A stretch of DNA of 64,000 bases, taken from contig OW387150.1 in assembly GCA_936440205.1 (NCBI GenBank), positions 38,436,295-38,500,294 on the forward strand, written 5' to 3'. Made by a program: the position numbers and the translations under genes. Below the pieces are notes generated by a model. That model was given only the letters and a program-made list of their open reading frames with translations. It searched no databases and was not told where the DNA came from. The DNA is from Lepidonotus clava. Taxonomy: Eukaryota > Annelida > Polychaeta > Phyllodocida > Polynoidae. How positions within the stretch are numbered: position 1 is the stretch's first letter; every line of letters starts with the position of its first letter. Positions 24,467-37,209 of this stretch are shown piece after piece.

Positions 24467-25923
24467 GTAAGTATTGGCTTACTTTTCCATGCACTAATGT
24501 ATGTGCATAACATTTTATATGTATATACATAGGTAACTCTCACATTGAGCATCTCAGCAGGATGTTATGTATATTGAAACACTAAATGTGTAAGAAGGTT
24601 ATTATGTATCAAACATTAAATCTATCTTTACAATATGCTGATCTAGATTTCAAATTCAATGTACAGGAAACTTGGAGTTTTATTACTAGATCACAATCTT
24701 CTGTCCTAATAGGAAGTTTGGAAGAGTAGTGGTTCACTGCTCTTCTGTGTAGGTGGTGGAGGTAAAAACAATCAATTATGACCTAAATCTGAGCCTGGAC
24801 CGGTCCAACAATCATTCCTGCAATTCCCAGTCATTATAATCATTGAATCATAATTTCAAGTTCAAGTGTATATTTCTGAGCACATCACCAATATTCATGT
24901 ATGTTTACAAAGGCACTGTATTAATTACCTTTACTTATTTATGATTTTAGCTAATTTAATTTATCTAAAGTATCAAGCACATTGAAATATGATAATTTCC
25001 GTGTAGAGAATCCCTATTGAACAGAACATATTTCTGTTCACATCCACTATGTGAGAAGGTTGATAAACACAATTGCTTTGGTACCGAACCGTGCATCATC
25101 TTTTTCCGTGGGCCCATTTTTTGATGACGCACCATCTCCATCTGCATTATACTGTCAGTGATGTTATCTTATTAACAGCAACAGTTTCTAGTCCGGGATA
25201 ATAGTGGCATTGATGATATTTAGTTGGGCGCAATTTTTGGGAAAGAACCATCGGTATCGGCAACATATTGTCAGTGATGTTATCCTATAAACAGCAACAG
25301 TTTACATTTTGGGAAAATGCCTAGGGGTCAGAAAGTCTATCTTCTGGAGCCAATGAACAGAAAGGCTACATACCAAAAGTGGACTAACAATTGGCTATCG
25401 GTATACTTTTATAGTGGCAATTTGTAATCACCAGCATAGTCAAATAAATTTACCAACATGTCAGTAATCATTTCCTACCAATTGTATATCAGCTGCCAAT
25501 TTTAGGGTGGGTTTGAGTCTGGGCAATGCCTATTAGACCGCCTTGCCTAGCCATCGTTATCACCCTTATAGATTCGGTCAGCCAATTAGTACTCAAACAC
25601 TGGAGTTGGTCTTGATAAAACTCAAAAATTACTGAGTGGATACCAAACTCTATCAATCATCATTACAAATTTTAGAAGTGAAAATCTACAGCCCAGACTT
25701 TTGTTACACTTTTGGTTCCGGAAGTATGCCGAAAATGAGTGATGCTGATAAAGAAAATTGCCATGGAACACTCAATACTGGCAGCCTACATTTTCGGTAT
25801 TTGCCCTAACCTTGGGCCCATCACTGAGAAAATGCTGAATCTGGCATAAACTTTCAGAAGGTGAGGTATACAGATTTACTTTAATTTCTTTAGGTGATAA
25901 AAGTTTACAGCGTAAAAGTGTAA
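24467..25923. other. Intron of PAN gene 1, duplicated downstream
   Basis: This intronic DNA is matched, in the same order and orientation, by about 34270-35190. Shared landmarks are TGAGAAGGTT, AGAGAATCCC, CCATCTCCATCTGCATTATA and CAGTGATGTTATCTTATTAA. A further tandem echo of the last phrase lies at 25270-25310. No coding sequence is seen. Confidence 0.6.
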
Positions 25924-26350
25924 GGGGTGACGTCAAAATTCAGAGGCTGCGACCCTGAGAGGCTGCGGCAGGCTGCAGCAAGATGTCAGTTATAACCCCT
26001 ATGTTCCACTGGGTTGCTGCAGCCTTCTAAAACCCCATTACCATCTCATCAATAGTGCCAGAGAGGGCTTGTTTTCAATATAATGTTTAGGGAGAAAGAT
26101 AACATGGAACTTCCCTATTATGTTTGTATACATTACATATCTTAATCACCTCATTAGGGCTAATTAGTTAATTAATTAATGGGTTAATGGGGTCATTCAG
26201 GGTCATTAAGACAGTGTCTGAACCCCCTTCCTATCTGGCTGCAGCCTTTGGCAGCAAGTCGGGACCTTCAGTGCCCTGAGTGGTGGCTACATGCTGTTAA
26301 GTCACTGACAACTGGCTGCGACCTGCTGTAGGGAATTTTGACGTCTCCCC
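25924..26350. mobile_element. Harbinger-like MITE, copy 1
   Basis: A 427-bp element with ends GGGGTGACGTCAAAATTC and its near-perfect inverse (GAATTTTGACGTCTCCCC), flanked by directly repeated TAA (25921-25923 and 26351-26353). The second copy at 31910-32335 is inverted and flanked by TTA. A 3-bp TWA duplication with GGGG-type ends fits the PIF/Harbinger superfamily. The matching site in the downstream duplication (near 35137) has no insertion, so this copy arrived on one side only. Confidence 0.8.
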
Positions 26351-26353
26351 TAA

Positions 26354-29300
26354 CTGGATTCCGTGAGTCTCTAGTTTCAACTCATTTCATATTTGTTCAT
26401 GGACTTTTTCTTTCCCAATCACACAAAAGAGATGTAAGACCAGAATTCTGCATAAAATTCTGATAAAGGTTAATAAGTACACAAAAAAAACAAAGAATGA
26501 TTTATTTCACAAAGATTCAACTGAATCCACATATATTTAGATACATAGAATAAACAAAAGGTTATATCTGCTTGAAAATAAAACATTTCCTAATTAAACA
26601 ATGGATAACAGAGGTTGATACAAATTAATTGAATTTATGGGGACCAAAACTCACTAAGCAAAAGTGTTTTCCTGAATGGTTTCATCAAAACAGATAGCTG
26701 TGCTATTATCAGTTACCTTTTTAGAAACCTCACCCTGTATGACCTCAAGGTTGTGATTATCTGGTTTCACATATTTTCCTCACATTTTCTGTATACATCT
26801 TTCTCCTGATATGTATTTAAAAAAAATGGCAACAGTCTCATATATGTTTTACATTGTTCCTGGACATATTTTGCAATTGAAATATGATGGTAAAACAATT
26901 TCCTGGATGACCAAGGACACTTTTTTCCACCTGAGGACAAAATCACTTCCCTTGTTTGGCCAACGGGTAACTATGATGCTAACCTTTTCTTAAGTTTGTA
27001 CACCATAGAGCAAAATCAATCATCAACAGGTTATGAACCATATTCAAACACAAAGTGGATTCACGGGTTTGTATCTCTGTAGTACAAGGGCCAGGGTTAA
27101 CAGCTAGGTGATGAATATACACTACAGCACAATAGTATGTATGAGGTTCTAACTGTCTCTTTAGTAGTAACCAATCTAATGTCCATGCAGGTTGGGATTG
27201 CATCTAATACCAAGATGTTAAAGATATTGGCTTTTCATTAAAACTGTACTAAGTATTCACATAATCTAATTCAACCACAATTTATGTAATAGTCGTTACT
27301 GCTATGGTTTACTTCCCACTTAACTCACTCACTCATTTATCATTAATCCACAGTGACATAATTTATGATATTCCAGAATTGTTTAAGAATAGGTGAGTAT
27401 ATACTAAAAATATTGCTATATTGCATGCTACAAACACTTATATTCTATATATAACCTGTGGCCATTTAGAATATATCAAATCTTAGTATGAATACCAATG
27501 TTTAGAAGGTGTGTGGACACAAGACATGGGTTTATTTCTATGAACACAGGCCTAGTGCTAAAACATCTACTTCACATTGAAAGGTATGCCAAAGCACAAC
27601 TTATGTGACTAGTAGGTCATAAGCTGTATGTTATAAACTTTATGAAAACTCTTATTCTATCTTAATCTGATCTCAATCACATTTGTCATTTCTAATAATA
27701 TTATATTGTGTACAATATCTTAATCCCAGATTGCAAAAAATCAGTTTTTATTTATCACAGAGATGTTCGCGTATAATGGTTAGTGTTTGGCCATGCCAGA
27801 TTTTTCCCTTATAATGCAGTGTATCCATTCTGAGTCTTCTTTCTTTTATTGATTTTTAAGATCTGCCAAGACCACCTGACATATTTTCGATCTGAAAATT
27901 TCCAACCATCAGAACTGCTGCCAGTTGTGATATTGCTGATGCTTCCCCATGATCTGCAATGATGTTATCAGTTTGTACACAAATGCAGGTAATCTACAAT
28001 GGCTGATCTAATCATAAGGCATAGAACAGCAAACTTTAGACTTGACGACCTCTTAGTTGTATGAAACATACTGTTCAACTTGGAATCCAAAGATTAACCT
28101 TGTCACCATCAGCTTAAAGTTGGAAATTGGATATCATCTGCCTGAGTCACAATGCCTGTCTTTTCCCCGCTTCATATTCATAAGATGAGAATAAGAAATC
28201 TTTACTAAGAGAAATAAAGACTACACAATGAGAACCTTGTTCTGATCTCAAATAGGCAAGGACATTTGATTTACAAGAGTGCAAGGTTATTACAAACCTA
28301 TACAATTTCCAGCCATAATTCCTATTGTCCATGTTATACATCAAACCCTTTAATCAATAGTTATAATTATCAATGTTATTAGATTTAAATTTTTTTTCTA
28401 CTAATACAAGACAAAATGCCATGACATCAAACTTAAATGAAATCCTACCTGAATTGTGATTGAGAGTAACGTCAGCATAAAAAACAACCTAGCTCTAATT
28501 TGAAACAGGCCTAAGAAACAGGTTATTCCTCTGGTTATCTGCATCTTTATAGGTTTAACCTGACAAGGATGGCCTGGCCAAAATGTCCAAATGCTGATCT
28601 CTTGTCTGAGAGAATGATGTTTGTTGTTTCCATGCTCACAGTTTCCTGTTTGTTCCAGGTTTCAGGATCTCACCCAAGTGACAGAAAGACATCTGTTCTT
28701 GTCACTTGACCATCAGTGACCATTGAATGACCATTAATCAGTCACCTAATAATGTATATGTGGATAACAAGTGGTCCAAAGGTCGTGGAAGGTCAAAGGG
28801 AAAATACAAATTAGTGCTTACAAAAATGAGTATGTGTGACTCAAAGCAGTTGGTCTGCCATCTGACGGAAAGAGACACTGCTAGTCTTTACCTCCTAAGA
28901 ACATAACATTTCATCCAGAACCATAAAAGTCCGGACATACAGGCAGGAAAGGCTAATGAATGACACCACACATTCTGACATCCTCTTCACACTCATTGGC
29001 TCACATATGAAGCCTAAGTTGTTGTATCTAAATAAAAAGCAGATAAAGAACCCTGTGCATATTTACATAATTATCAATATTTCAAGAAGTGGTATACCTG
29101 GATGTGTCAAAGATGACCCTACTTAAGCCTTGAACTTTCTATACATCTACTTTTTGCACCATCATCTACTAACAAATCTCCAAGTGTGGATATAAATTGT
29201 GAATGGTATATAAAAAATAACTTTGTTTGAAATTATCAGATGGAAATATTCATTATAAAATTATCAGATAAAAACATTGAATATTAAATGACGTTTTTAT

Positions 29301-29752
29301 ATCCTTTTATCAAGGAATATAATTGTCTGTTTGTTTTTATTTAATTTCAACGTTCCTTGTCAATATCCAATCTCAAAATAATAAAACTTTGCTAGGCTTT
29401 AATGTTAAATTACATATTATTTCTAATATCGATAAGTATATATTTTTTCCGGGATGACTAAATAAAGCCCAAAGAAAAAACTGCAGCTTATATGATCATG
29501 TGATATATTTATATGAATTTATGTCATACAATATGTTTCATATAGACCTTGTGCAGATGTGGTCACATGATCCCATTTGGGTGATAACCATGTTCCTATC
29601 ATGACCACATGGTCATACAATAATCTCTTAATTCAGAGATTCTGAATGATGATAATTATTGATTATGGGTCAGAGAGTTTGTTTAAGTGCAATTTTGTAT
29701 AAAATTAATATTTATTCTAAATGGCCCATAATAAAGTGATCACCAATATCCA
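26354..29752. other. Intronic or intergenic, no recognised gene
   Basis: A 3.4-kb AT-rich stretch. I see no exon with supporting splice signals, no RNA gene and no clear repeat. Confidence 0.4.
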
Positions 29753-30390
29753 AACCAAGGTGTTACATAACAGTTACGTTATGCAACCATACGTTTTTGG
29801 TTTGTCTGTTACTTACTAAATTGTCATGTAACTGTTACATTATCTTTCTGGGAGGTTGAGACCTAACCAAAACAGTATGTTCTCATAACATTCTGGTGAG
29901 GTTAGGTCAAGATAAAATTGAAATAGAACGTTATTGTGACATTCTGATTAGGTGAGATCCAGAGCTCACTTAAACAGAACATTGTTGTGGCCTCCTGACC
30001 AGGGGAGGTCCAAACTTTACCTAAACAGAATGCTATTGTGATGCACTGATTACATCAGGTCTTAACCTTACCTAAACAGAATGTTACTGTGACTATCTTA
30101 TTAAGCTAGGTGTCAACCTTACCTAAACAGAACATTATGGTGACATCCTCATTAAGTAAGGTCTCAACCACACTTTAACAGAATGTGGCATTCTTATGAA
30201 GTATCAGCCTCATAAATAATGTTACAAGAATGTTATTAGAACATCACAATGTAACATCACAAGAGTTGGTTGCAGCAACATTATTGGGAGTCATCAAAAG
30301 AACGTCACTGTAACCTTACAGTGTAACATAACAAGAACCAATCCAGAACGTTGCTAGAACGTTATTAGAACATCATATCCTTGGCTGGGA
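29753..30390 (-). repeat. Dispersed repeat, inverted copy with internal tandem units
   Basis: Read on the minus strand it opens CCCAGCCAAGGATATGATGT, like the sequence at about 207. Its interior consists of about five to six degenerate units of 55-58 bp with the words GTGACATTCTGATTAGGT, AACCTTACCTAAACAGAA and TGTGAC. It has no coding capacity. I infer a non-autonomous transposon with internal tandem expansion. Confidence 0.5.
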
Positions 30391-30693
30391 TGGCAGCCAG
30401 CCCATTTTCAGAGATGTGACATCATCTGCACAATGTCTATATGGATATGAATTATAAACCAAAAAAAACTGGCAATGGATGTCTCTATGGATTGGAGAAC
30501 TTACCACCTCACTTCTCAACTATCACTGGTCGCAATCACATGTCTAATGTTTGTGCCTAGAATTTAGCATGTTTAAAGCATGTTTGATCAGGATTATCAC
30601 CAACATTGCTGTTTTTTACGTGTCATATTTGGCCTCACCATGCACTTGTGTAGCCCATGTACAACTATCAGCTTCAAGGGAGATACCCTTGCA

Positions 30694-32935
30694 TCCCTGG
30701 TCAGGGGTTACTCCGGCCACCACCCCTTTTTCCTTTACCTTTTTTCATTTATGGCCAAAAGCCTTTGGCTTTTCGCGGAAATGTCAGATTTTCACCGATA
30801 ATGCCTATACAAACAAACCCCTAGGTTTCTCTTAATCCATTTTCGGTCATTTTCCCTTTTCCCCCTTAATTTCTCACCTATTCCTATGTAGCTTTTATAG
30901 TTGTTCTCCACACAGGAAAGCCCAAAGCCCAAAGCCCTTAACATCCTACCCTTTTAGCTTTTGGCTTTTTCGTTACGTCCAAGTCCATTTCGGCACGCCC
31001 ACTTATGCATATTCAAATTAAGCCGGAAATAGTGGTTCTCCTTCCATACACCAGGAGTCACCCCAGAGCAATTTACTCTTTTTACCACGGAAAGTCCTGA
31101 CGTCATTTTGGCGCAAAGATGTGGGTCTGAGGGTTTGGGGGTCGGACCGCCGGGGGTCAGTTGTCGGGGACTTCCCAGCCATTAGCGTAGTGAACGTTGC
31201 CTGTTGCGGCGGGAGATACCCGAGACGAAATACAAGGCCCAGGGTCCCAGATAAGGTCAGAATTGGATTTATTTCCCCTCCTTACACATGATTGTGCCAT
31301 AATTGTGCGTTTTATGATTTTTTTTTTGCGAATTGTCGTCTGCGCTCCAGTCCTCCAATGCGCCTCCTGGCTCTCTCCTGGGCCGCGCTGATCAGGGGGC
31401 CTTTCTTTTTTTTTTTCTTTTTCTTTTCTTTTTTGGGGGTTTGGAGAGCGCATGGCTCTCCTGGAGCCCTGGTGCTTTTACCTACCTCCTGAAAGAAAGG
31501 TAGGGAAGAGTATCCCCTAGTCAGGGTGGCCTCAGGGAGAATGCCTGTACCTATGGAGCGCGGACCTGGCAGTAAACACCTCGCCACTCAGCCTGGCTCT
31601 TGGGCTGTCTGCGTTGTACGGGAGGCCTCAGGGAGAAAGCCTGTATAGCCCGGGCCCGGCCGATATAAACCTTGTATTGCCCGGGCCGGTGCGAAGGTTT
31701 CAGTGTGTGTTAAAAGATAGGCGACTATGTATCGGGGTTGAAATCAACGGTTTCACACACCTCTCTTCCGCCATCTTGAATAATTACGTCTGGAAACAAA
31801 CAGTGGCTTCCAGAGAGCAGGGACCCACCAGCAACTGGTGAGTTCAAGGCCTCACAAGCCTATGAATACATGTATATTTTCTCCCAAAACAGTGGTTGAC
31901 AGTAGCTTAGGGGTGACGTCAAAATTCCCCACAGCAGGCCGCAGCCAGTGGTCAGTGACTTAACATCATGTATCCACCACCCTGGGGTGCTCATGTAGCG
32001 ACCTGCTGCTATAGGGCTGCAGCCAGATAGGAAGAGGGCTTAGACACTGTCTTAATGACCCTAAATGACTTCATTAACTCATTAAGTAATCAATTAATTA
32101 GCCTTAATGAGGTAATTAGGGTATGTTATGTATACAAACTTAAAAGAAAAGTCCCATTTTATCATTCACCTCAATAATAAACTGATTATAGGCTCATGTC
32201 TGGGGATCCTAATGAGATATGATAGGGATTTAGAAAGCTGCAGCCTGTCATGGCACATAGGGGTTATAACTAACATTTTGCCACAGCCTGTCGCAGCATC
32301 TCAGAATCACAGCCTCTGAATTTTGACGTCACCCCTTAGATATCAAATATCGATGTGTGAGTGTTGAAATTGTAAGCATTTCTTATTTTAGGTTAATTTT
32401 TCGTAGCTAAACCTTCACCGGGCGAAAATGGGTGAATCTGGCCACACTACAACATTGGGAACCTGGTCGAGGTGTTGCACTTTTAACTCAAAATAAATTG
32501 TGTACCATACCTTCAGAGTTGACTAAAAGTGGACTGGTTTAAAATTGTGTTAGGGGAGAGATAGGGGAGGAGTTATGTTAATTAGGAGGAGAATATGGGA
32601 AAATTTGAATATTCATAGTTATATGGAATGAACAAAATTGTAAAAAGCAAAAAGGGAGAAGTTGAAAAAATTACAAAAAAAGCAAAAAGCTAAAAGGTGG
32701 AGAAACAAAAACGAAGGACAAAAGACAAAGTGAAAGCATAGCTGTAACACTGGTGATGCTAATGCTAAAAGGTGAATAGTGAGGGAGAAATTTGGTTCAA
32801 TAACATACTCAAGGGTTGTTTGAGGGGTAGAAAAATTATGACAAAATAAGGAAAACCGAAAAGCAAAAAGGTTTAAAACCCTACAAATAAGCAGTGGTCG
32901 CTCTATACCCTGGTCATCCCCTGAGTTCCAGGGAT
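30694..32935. mobile_element. Possible 2.2-kb inverted-repeat element carrying a MITE
   Basis: Near the left end ATCCCTGGTCAGGGGTTACT is mirrored by the right end read in reverse (ATCCCTGGAACTCAGGGGAT). Just inside, both ends contain CCTTTTT/GCTTTT-type pyrimidine words (CTTTTTGCTTTT on the right, GCCTTTGGCTTTT on the left). No protein domain was recognised inside. The Harbinger-like MITE at 31910 lies within it. The similarity is imperfect and the assignment tentative. Confidence 0.35.
31910..32335. mobile_element. Harbinger-like MITE, copy 2 (inverted)
   Basis: The ends are GGGGTGACGTCAAAATTC and GAATTTTGACGTCACCCC, an exact inverted pair of 18 bases. Flanking TTA is duplicated (31907-31909 and 32336-32338). 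The interior aligns with the inverse of 25924-26350 (for example GGTTATAACT against AGTTATAACC, CTTAATGACC against GGTCATTAAG), so the two are copies of one family in opposite orientation. Confidence 0.85.
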
Positions 32936-34005
32936 TTTCCTATGATTTGTTTCATCATATTATCTCAATCACAACCATTAGAATCTTATAACCAATGCAG
33001 GCTGGCCATTAGCACAAATTTTGGCCAGCTTTAGCCGTATCCCTAAATTGGTCTCATAAACTAGTTACTGTTGGTATCAGGTATGCTTCTTTTAGAATGT
33101 GGAGTACAAGTGTGTGACGAAGAATTAGTTCCAAACTGAGACACCAGGGGGTGTAATAATCTTAATGTTCCTAACCAGTAACATGACACAACTGTGTACC
33201 GGGGCTGTCCATAAATGACATCAGGCTATTTTTAGCCATTTTTAAGCCCCCCTAGTCACGTTTTGTCGTGCGACCCTTGACCCCCCTCTTTAAGTTGAAT
33301 CCTGTCAATTAAACCCCCTTCCTAAGCTATTGATATAGAACCATTTCTAGTTGTATTTCTCTTTGGTGTAATACATAATATATTTGTAGTGTAAAGGAAA
33401 TGATTCATGATTTCAACTATCTATATGCATTAATAACTTAGGACATGTCTGCAAAGCACAATCCATCTTTATGAACAGAAATACCAACATTTTCTTTTGT
33501 AAACAAGATCCTACAAGTGACGAAGCATTAACATAACAAATAAAGTTACGTTAAATTTAAGAAGCATGATCTGGTTAGCATACTTTTTGATGCATGTGTC
33601 TTAGTTTCTACAGGATTGAGTTACTTCTCAGTGCTAGGGGTGTAGACATAGCCGGTCAAGCATTACAATCAGCTGTTAGGAAATACGCAATGAAATACAG
33701 GGCTAAAAATACATAATCATACAAACACTTGATGTATATATTCATTAAGGGCTCATCAATTAAGTGAAAATGCTTTCATGAATCTCTCTGTATAAATATT
33801 CATTTTTCTTCTTTTCACCTGTATTTCTGTTTCCCTACCCTAGGCCACCAAAATAAGTATCTATAGCCATGAGACTTTAGGTTAAGGGTCGTCATGGACT
33901 AAGGACAAAGGCAAACATGACATACCACAGTCTGAAACTGGGAAAATCCCCCCAGATCATATATACAAAAATACAAAACTGATCCACATTTGAAACACAA
34001 ATACA
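32936..34005. other. Intergenic, no recognised gene
   Basis: Nothing I can support. Confidence 0.4.
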
Positions 34006-34009
34006 GGAC

Positions 34010-35200
34010 TCGTGCAGAGTCTATCTTCCCCTTTGTCCTCTCTCAAGCCTGACCTACTTTTTGCAAAAGTGAAGACAAGTTGGACAGCATGGACTATACC
34101 CTCCGCCTCCTACCTACCCCCTCTCCCCACTCCTTCCCCTTCTTTTTCCCCCTCTCCCTCCACCACTCCTCCATCCTCCACCCTCTCCCTCTCCCTCCCC
34201 CCTCTCATTTCTTATTTCCCTACAATATACACAAAACACAAAACTCACTGCCCCTATTCATTATTTTCTGATCTTGTGCCTGGTAAGCATGAGCCTACTT
34301 TTTTTTGCATCAATATATATCACAGGGAACTTATATCAAGCATTGAGTATCTTAACAGAATATCAAGTATGTTGAAATAATAAAGGTGTGAGAAGGTTAC
34401 TAATTATTAAGCATATACTAACTGCATATACTGACAATATGACAATTTAGATTTGGAATTCAATGTGTGAGGAACATTTTTTAGTAAATTAGGAAATAAA
34501 TTGGAAGAATGATGGCTCACTGCACTCCCATGTAGGTGAGGGAGGTACATAAAGGGGCCTGAGTCTTAGCCTGGACCTGCCAAACCATTCTTCTTGCAAT
34601 TCCTAATCATTTTAATAAATCAATTCATAATTTCAATCATTTATCATCATTTATTTTTCACTCATGTCATGGTATGTTCAAAGTGTAGACTTCTGAACAT
34701 AATGATCCATACCTGTGTCTGTTTACAAAGGTTGACATACCATTTACCTTAACCTATTCATAAACTTACTTTAGGGTTTAAAAGTATCAAGCATGGATAT
34801 AACCAAGTAGAGAATCCCAATTGAACAGAATAATATTTCTGTTCATGTTCATTATGTGAGGAGGTTGACAAACACATTTGTATTGTTACTGCACTACGCA
34901 TCGGCTGTTTCCTTCAGCCCATTTGTTGATGATGTACCATCTCCATCTGCATTATACCGTCAGTGATGTTATCTTATTAACAGCAACAGTTTCTAGTCCG
35001 GAATGATAACACATTGATAGTTATGGATTTTGAATACAACCTTTATCCGTGACCGAAAACATGCTGACTCTGGCACAAATTATATAAATTTCCTGGAATG
35101 TTATAGATGATAAACATATACAGCATACAAGTGTAGTTGGATTCCATGAGTCTAGTCTCCACTCATTTCACACAACCATGTTTATGGACAGTTCTGCATA
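34010..35200 (+). repeat. Diverged duplicate of the PAN gene 1 intron, preceded by a pyrimidine block
   Basis: Bases 34010-34205 are the third copy of the pyrimidine-rich block seen at 18925 and 20250. From about 34270 (a donor-like CCTGGTAAGC) to about 35190 the sequence follows 24460-26400 in order, with indels: TTGAACAGAAT, CCATCTCCATCTGCATTATA, CAGTGATGTTATCTTATTAA, GGATTCCATGAGTCT. It lacks the MITE present in the first copy. Long pyrimidine frames here do not look like genes. Confidence 0.65.
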
Positions 35201-35494
35201 AATACATAAATGTATATTCTACACTTGTAAGATAAAATGTGTATACAAAAACCCAAAGAAGGAATTGTTTTACTAAGGTTCAACTGGGACTCCGACTCGT
35301 TGCTACATGACATGGGAATTATCCTCCAGACTCATCCTTATATAACTATGCAACTCGTCGGTTTCCACGCTCTGTATCCACATACTTGTCCAGGTTTTTT
35401 TTTTCATGTATCACTTGGGGGACCTTTGATATTGAAATTAAATTGGAGGACTATCTTGAGACCATAACTGCCTGAACATCTGTATCTTGGTCAC

Positions 35495-35755
35495 TCAGGG
35501 ATGTCCTACAGTGTAACCTACAGAACCAACAGTGGCTGCTGCATCATCACCCCATGTATACGATTGTCTTGTTTTCAGCATGTCACTGATAGAGACGTCA
35601 TTTCCTTAGGTTTTAACTACAACATTATCTGTAAAACATATTATTTGGCTTGGAGATGTCTTTTTAGGTGTATTAAATCCATAGCAAGGCATGTTTGAGC
35701 CTATGGGTCTAAGTACGGTGAACCCACAGAGTGTTGCTGGATACCTTGTACTCAT
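35495..35755 (+). pseudogene. Possible decayed PAN-like exon
   Basis: After an acceptor-like GGTCACTCAG the frame reads SYSVTYRTNSG. It later shows WRCLFRCIKSIARHV, a stop, then AYGSKYGEPTECCWIPC. This loosely follows the module pattern C-x3-C ... Y ... C-W-I, with the third cysteine absent and an in-frame stop. It lies just beyond the duplicated intron segment, so a dead copy of a PAN exon is plausible. The match is weak and could be chance. Confidence 0.25.
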
Positions 35756-35759
35756 TTTG

Positions 35760-37205
35760 ATTTACTTTTCAAATTTGATTGTGAATATCTTCTACTTGCT
35801 TAGTCCCCAATAAATTGAAACCTTTGCAAAGTGAGTGTCTGTGTTTGGATTTGAACGACCTAATTGGAGACTTACCCTAGACCAGAAATAGATGGCGAGA
35901 ACTTCAATAATATCAACTGTTAGTATGAACTAAATAACCTTTATTGGTTCCCCATTCAATAACAGTAATATATAAACGCTCTTGTTCAATATCACTCTAG
36001 CGCATAAAATACATTTCTCTACATCAGTTTGGAAAATATGTAAGCATAGTGTACGTAGGGTATTCCTTCTACATGGTATCAGAGTTCATATGATTAAGGA
36101 ATTAGGTTACACAAAAGTTGACTCTCAAATGTTACTTAATTCTTAGCATTCATCAACCCGAAAAGTAAGTCTCCATAACTATATCTAAGTGCTTTATTAC
36201 ATAAAGAAACACACACACAAACGCACATATCTACAACACAAGTCAGCCTATATAGGAGAATCTACGTGTGTCCAATGGATTCTATGAACTATCATGTGAA
36301 TAATGTTTGTATAAGCACTTGGACTGGTTCTGTACAGGAATGGCAGCTTAAGCCATAATTTTGCATTTCCTAGACACAGACAAAAAGATATAAGGAAATA
36401 AGCTGCTTTTTTCGTTTAATTGCATGCATGCAGTTATCATATTCATAGTCTTTAAACAGTAATATAAGGGAAAAAACACAAGGGATCATATGTATGTATA
36501 CGTAATATTATTTCAGATCATATTTGATCCCAGTATTTTCTGTTTGGTTTTGGAGCGATGCCTTCCAATTTTAAAAAGATATAATCTTTAAGAAGAACTC
36601 TCCATACAGATTTCTGTGTTAATGTAAGAGGGGCGGTCAAACTCCTGACCCGTAAATTAACATTCTATAGTCCCCCCTCCTCAATGAATGACAAATCTGT
36701 CAGTTGAATTATGTTCCTTTTAATGACACAGTTGCCCTTCCAGGTGTATCTGTTGGTGGATCTGTATAGCACAGTTTGAGTGTCAAATCATTGGGTAAAG
36801 ACTGGTCCTCTACAGGTGCAAGCAGAGTTATAATGCAGATGGATTGATGCCTTCCATTTAGTATGTATGCACCAACGAGTGGAGGGGGGTCGAAAGCTTT
36901 TGAAAATGTGTGCACGTCCTAGTACAAAGTTACTGTGTAGTTTTACCCAAGGGGGGTCTGGGGTCTGAGATTTTTGAAAATGTGCATTCACAATAGAAGG
37001 AAGGCCCCTGTTACAGATCCCAGAAATTTGTTCATATTATATTTGAATAAAATGATTTCCATATTAATATTATATGGTTGGTCTGAAAAGGTATAGAAAC
37101 TGGTTTTTTTTTTCAAACATTATTATATCCAGCACATATTGGTGCCTAATTTACACCTCAGATTTATGTTTCATAGTCTGATAAAGTATCTGATTCATAT
37201 TTCTT
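35760..37205. other. Intergenic, one short inverted-repeat element
   Basis: No gene is seen. At about 36846-37012 a 170-bp element of the same family as 56782-56951 can be read: the left end GCCTTCCATTTAGTATGTAT is mirrored by GGGGCCTTCCTTCTATTGTG read in reverse from the right end. Confidence 0.45.
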
Positions 37206-37209
37206 GCTT

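Noticed and set aside
31380-31440. Poly-pyrimidine stretch as a retroposon tail
   Set aside because: No retroposon body or target duplication could be found next to it.
34012-34380. 122-codon Ser/Pro/Leu-rich frame
   Set aside because: It lies in a pyrimidine tract that also occurs, out of frame, at two other places.
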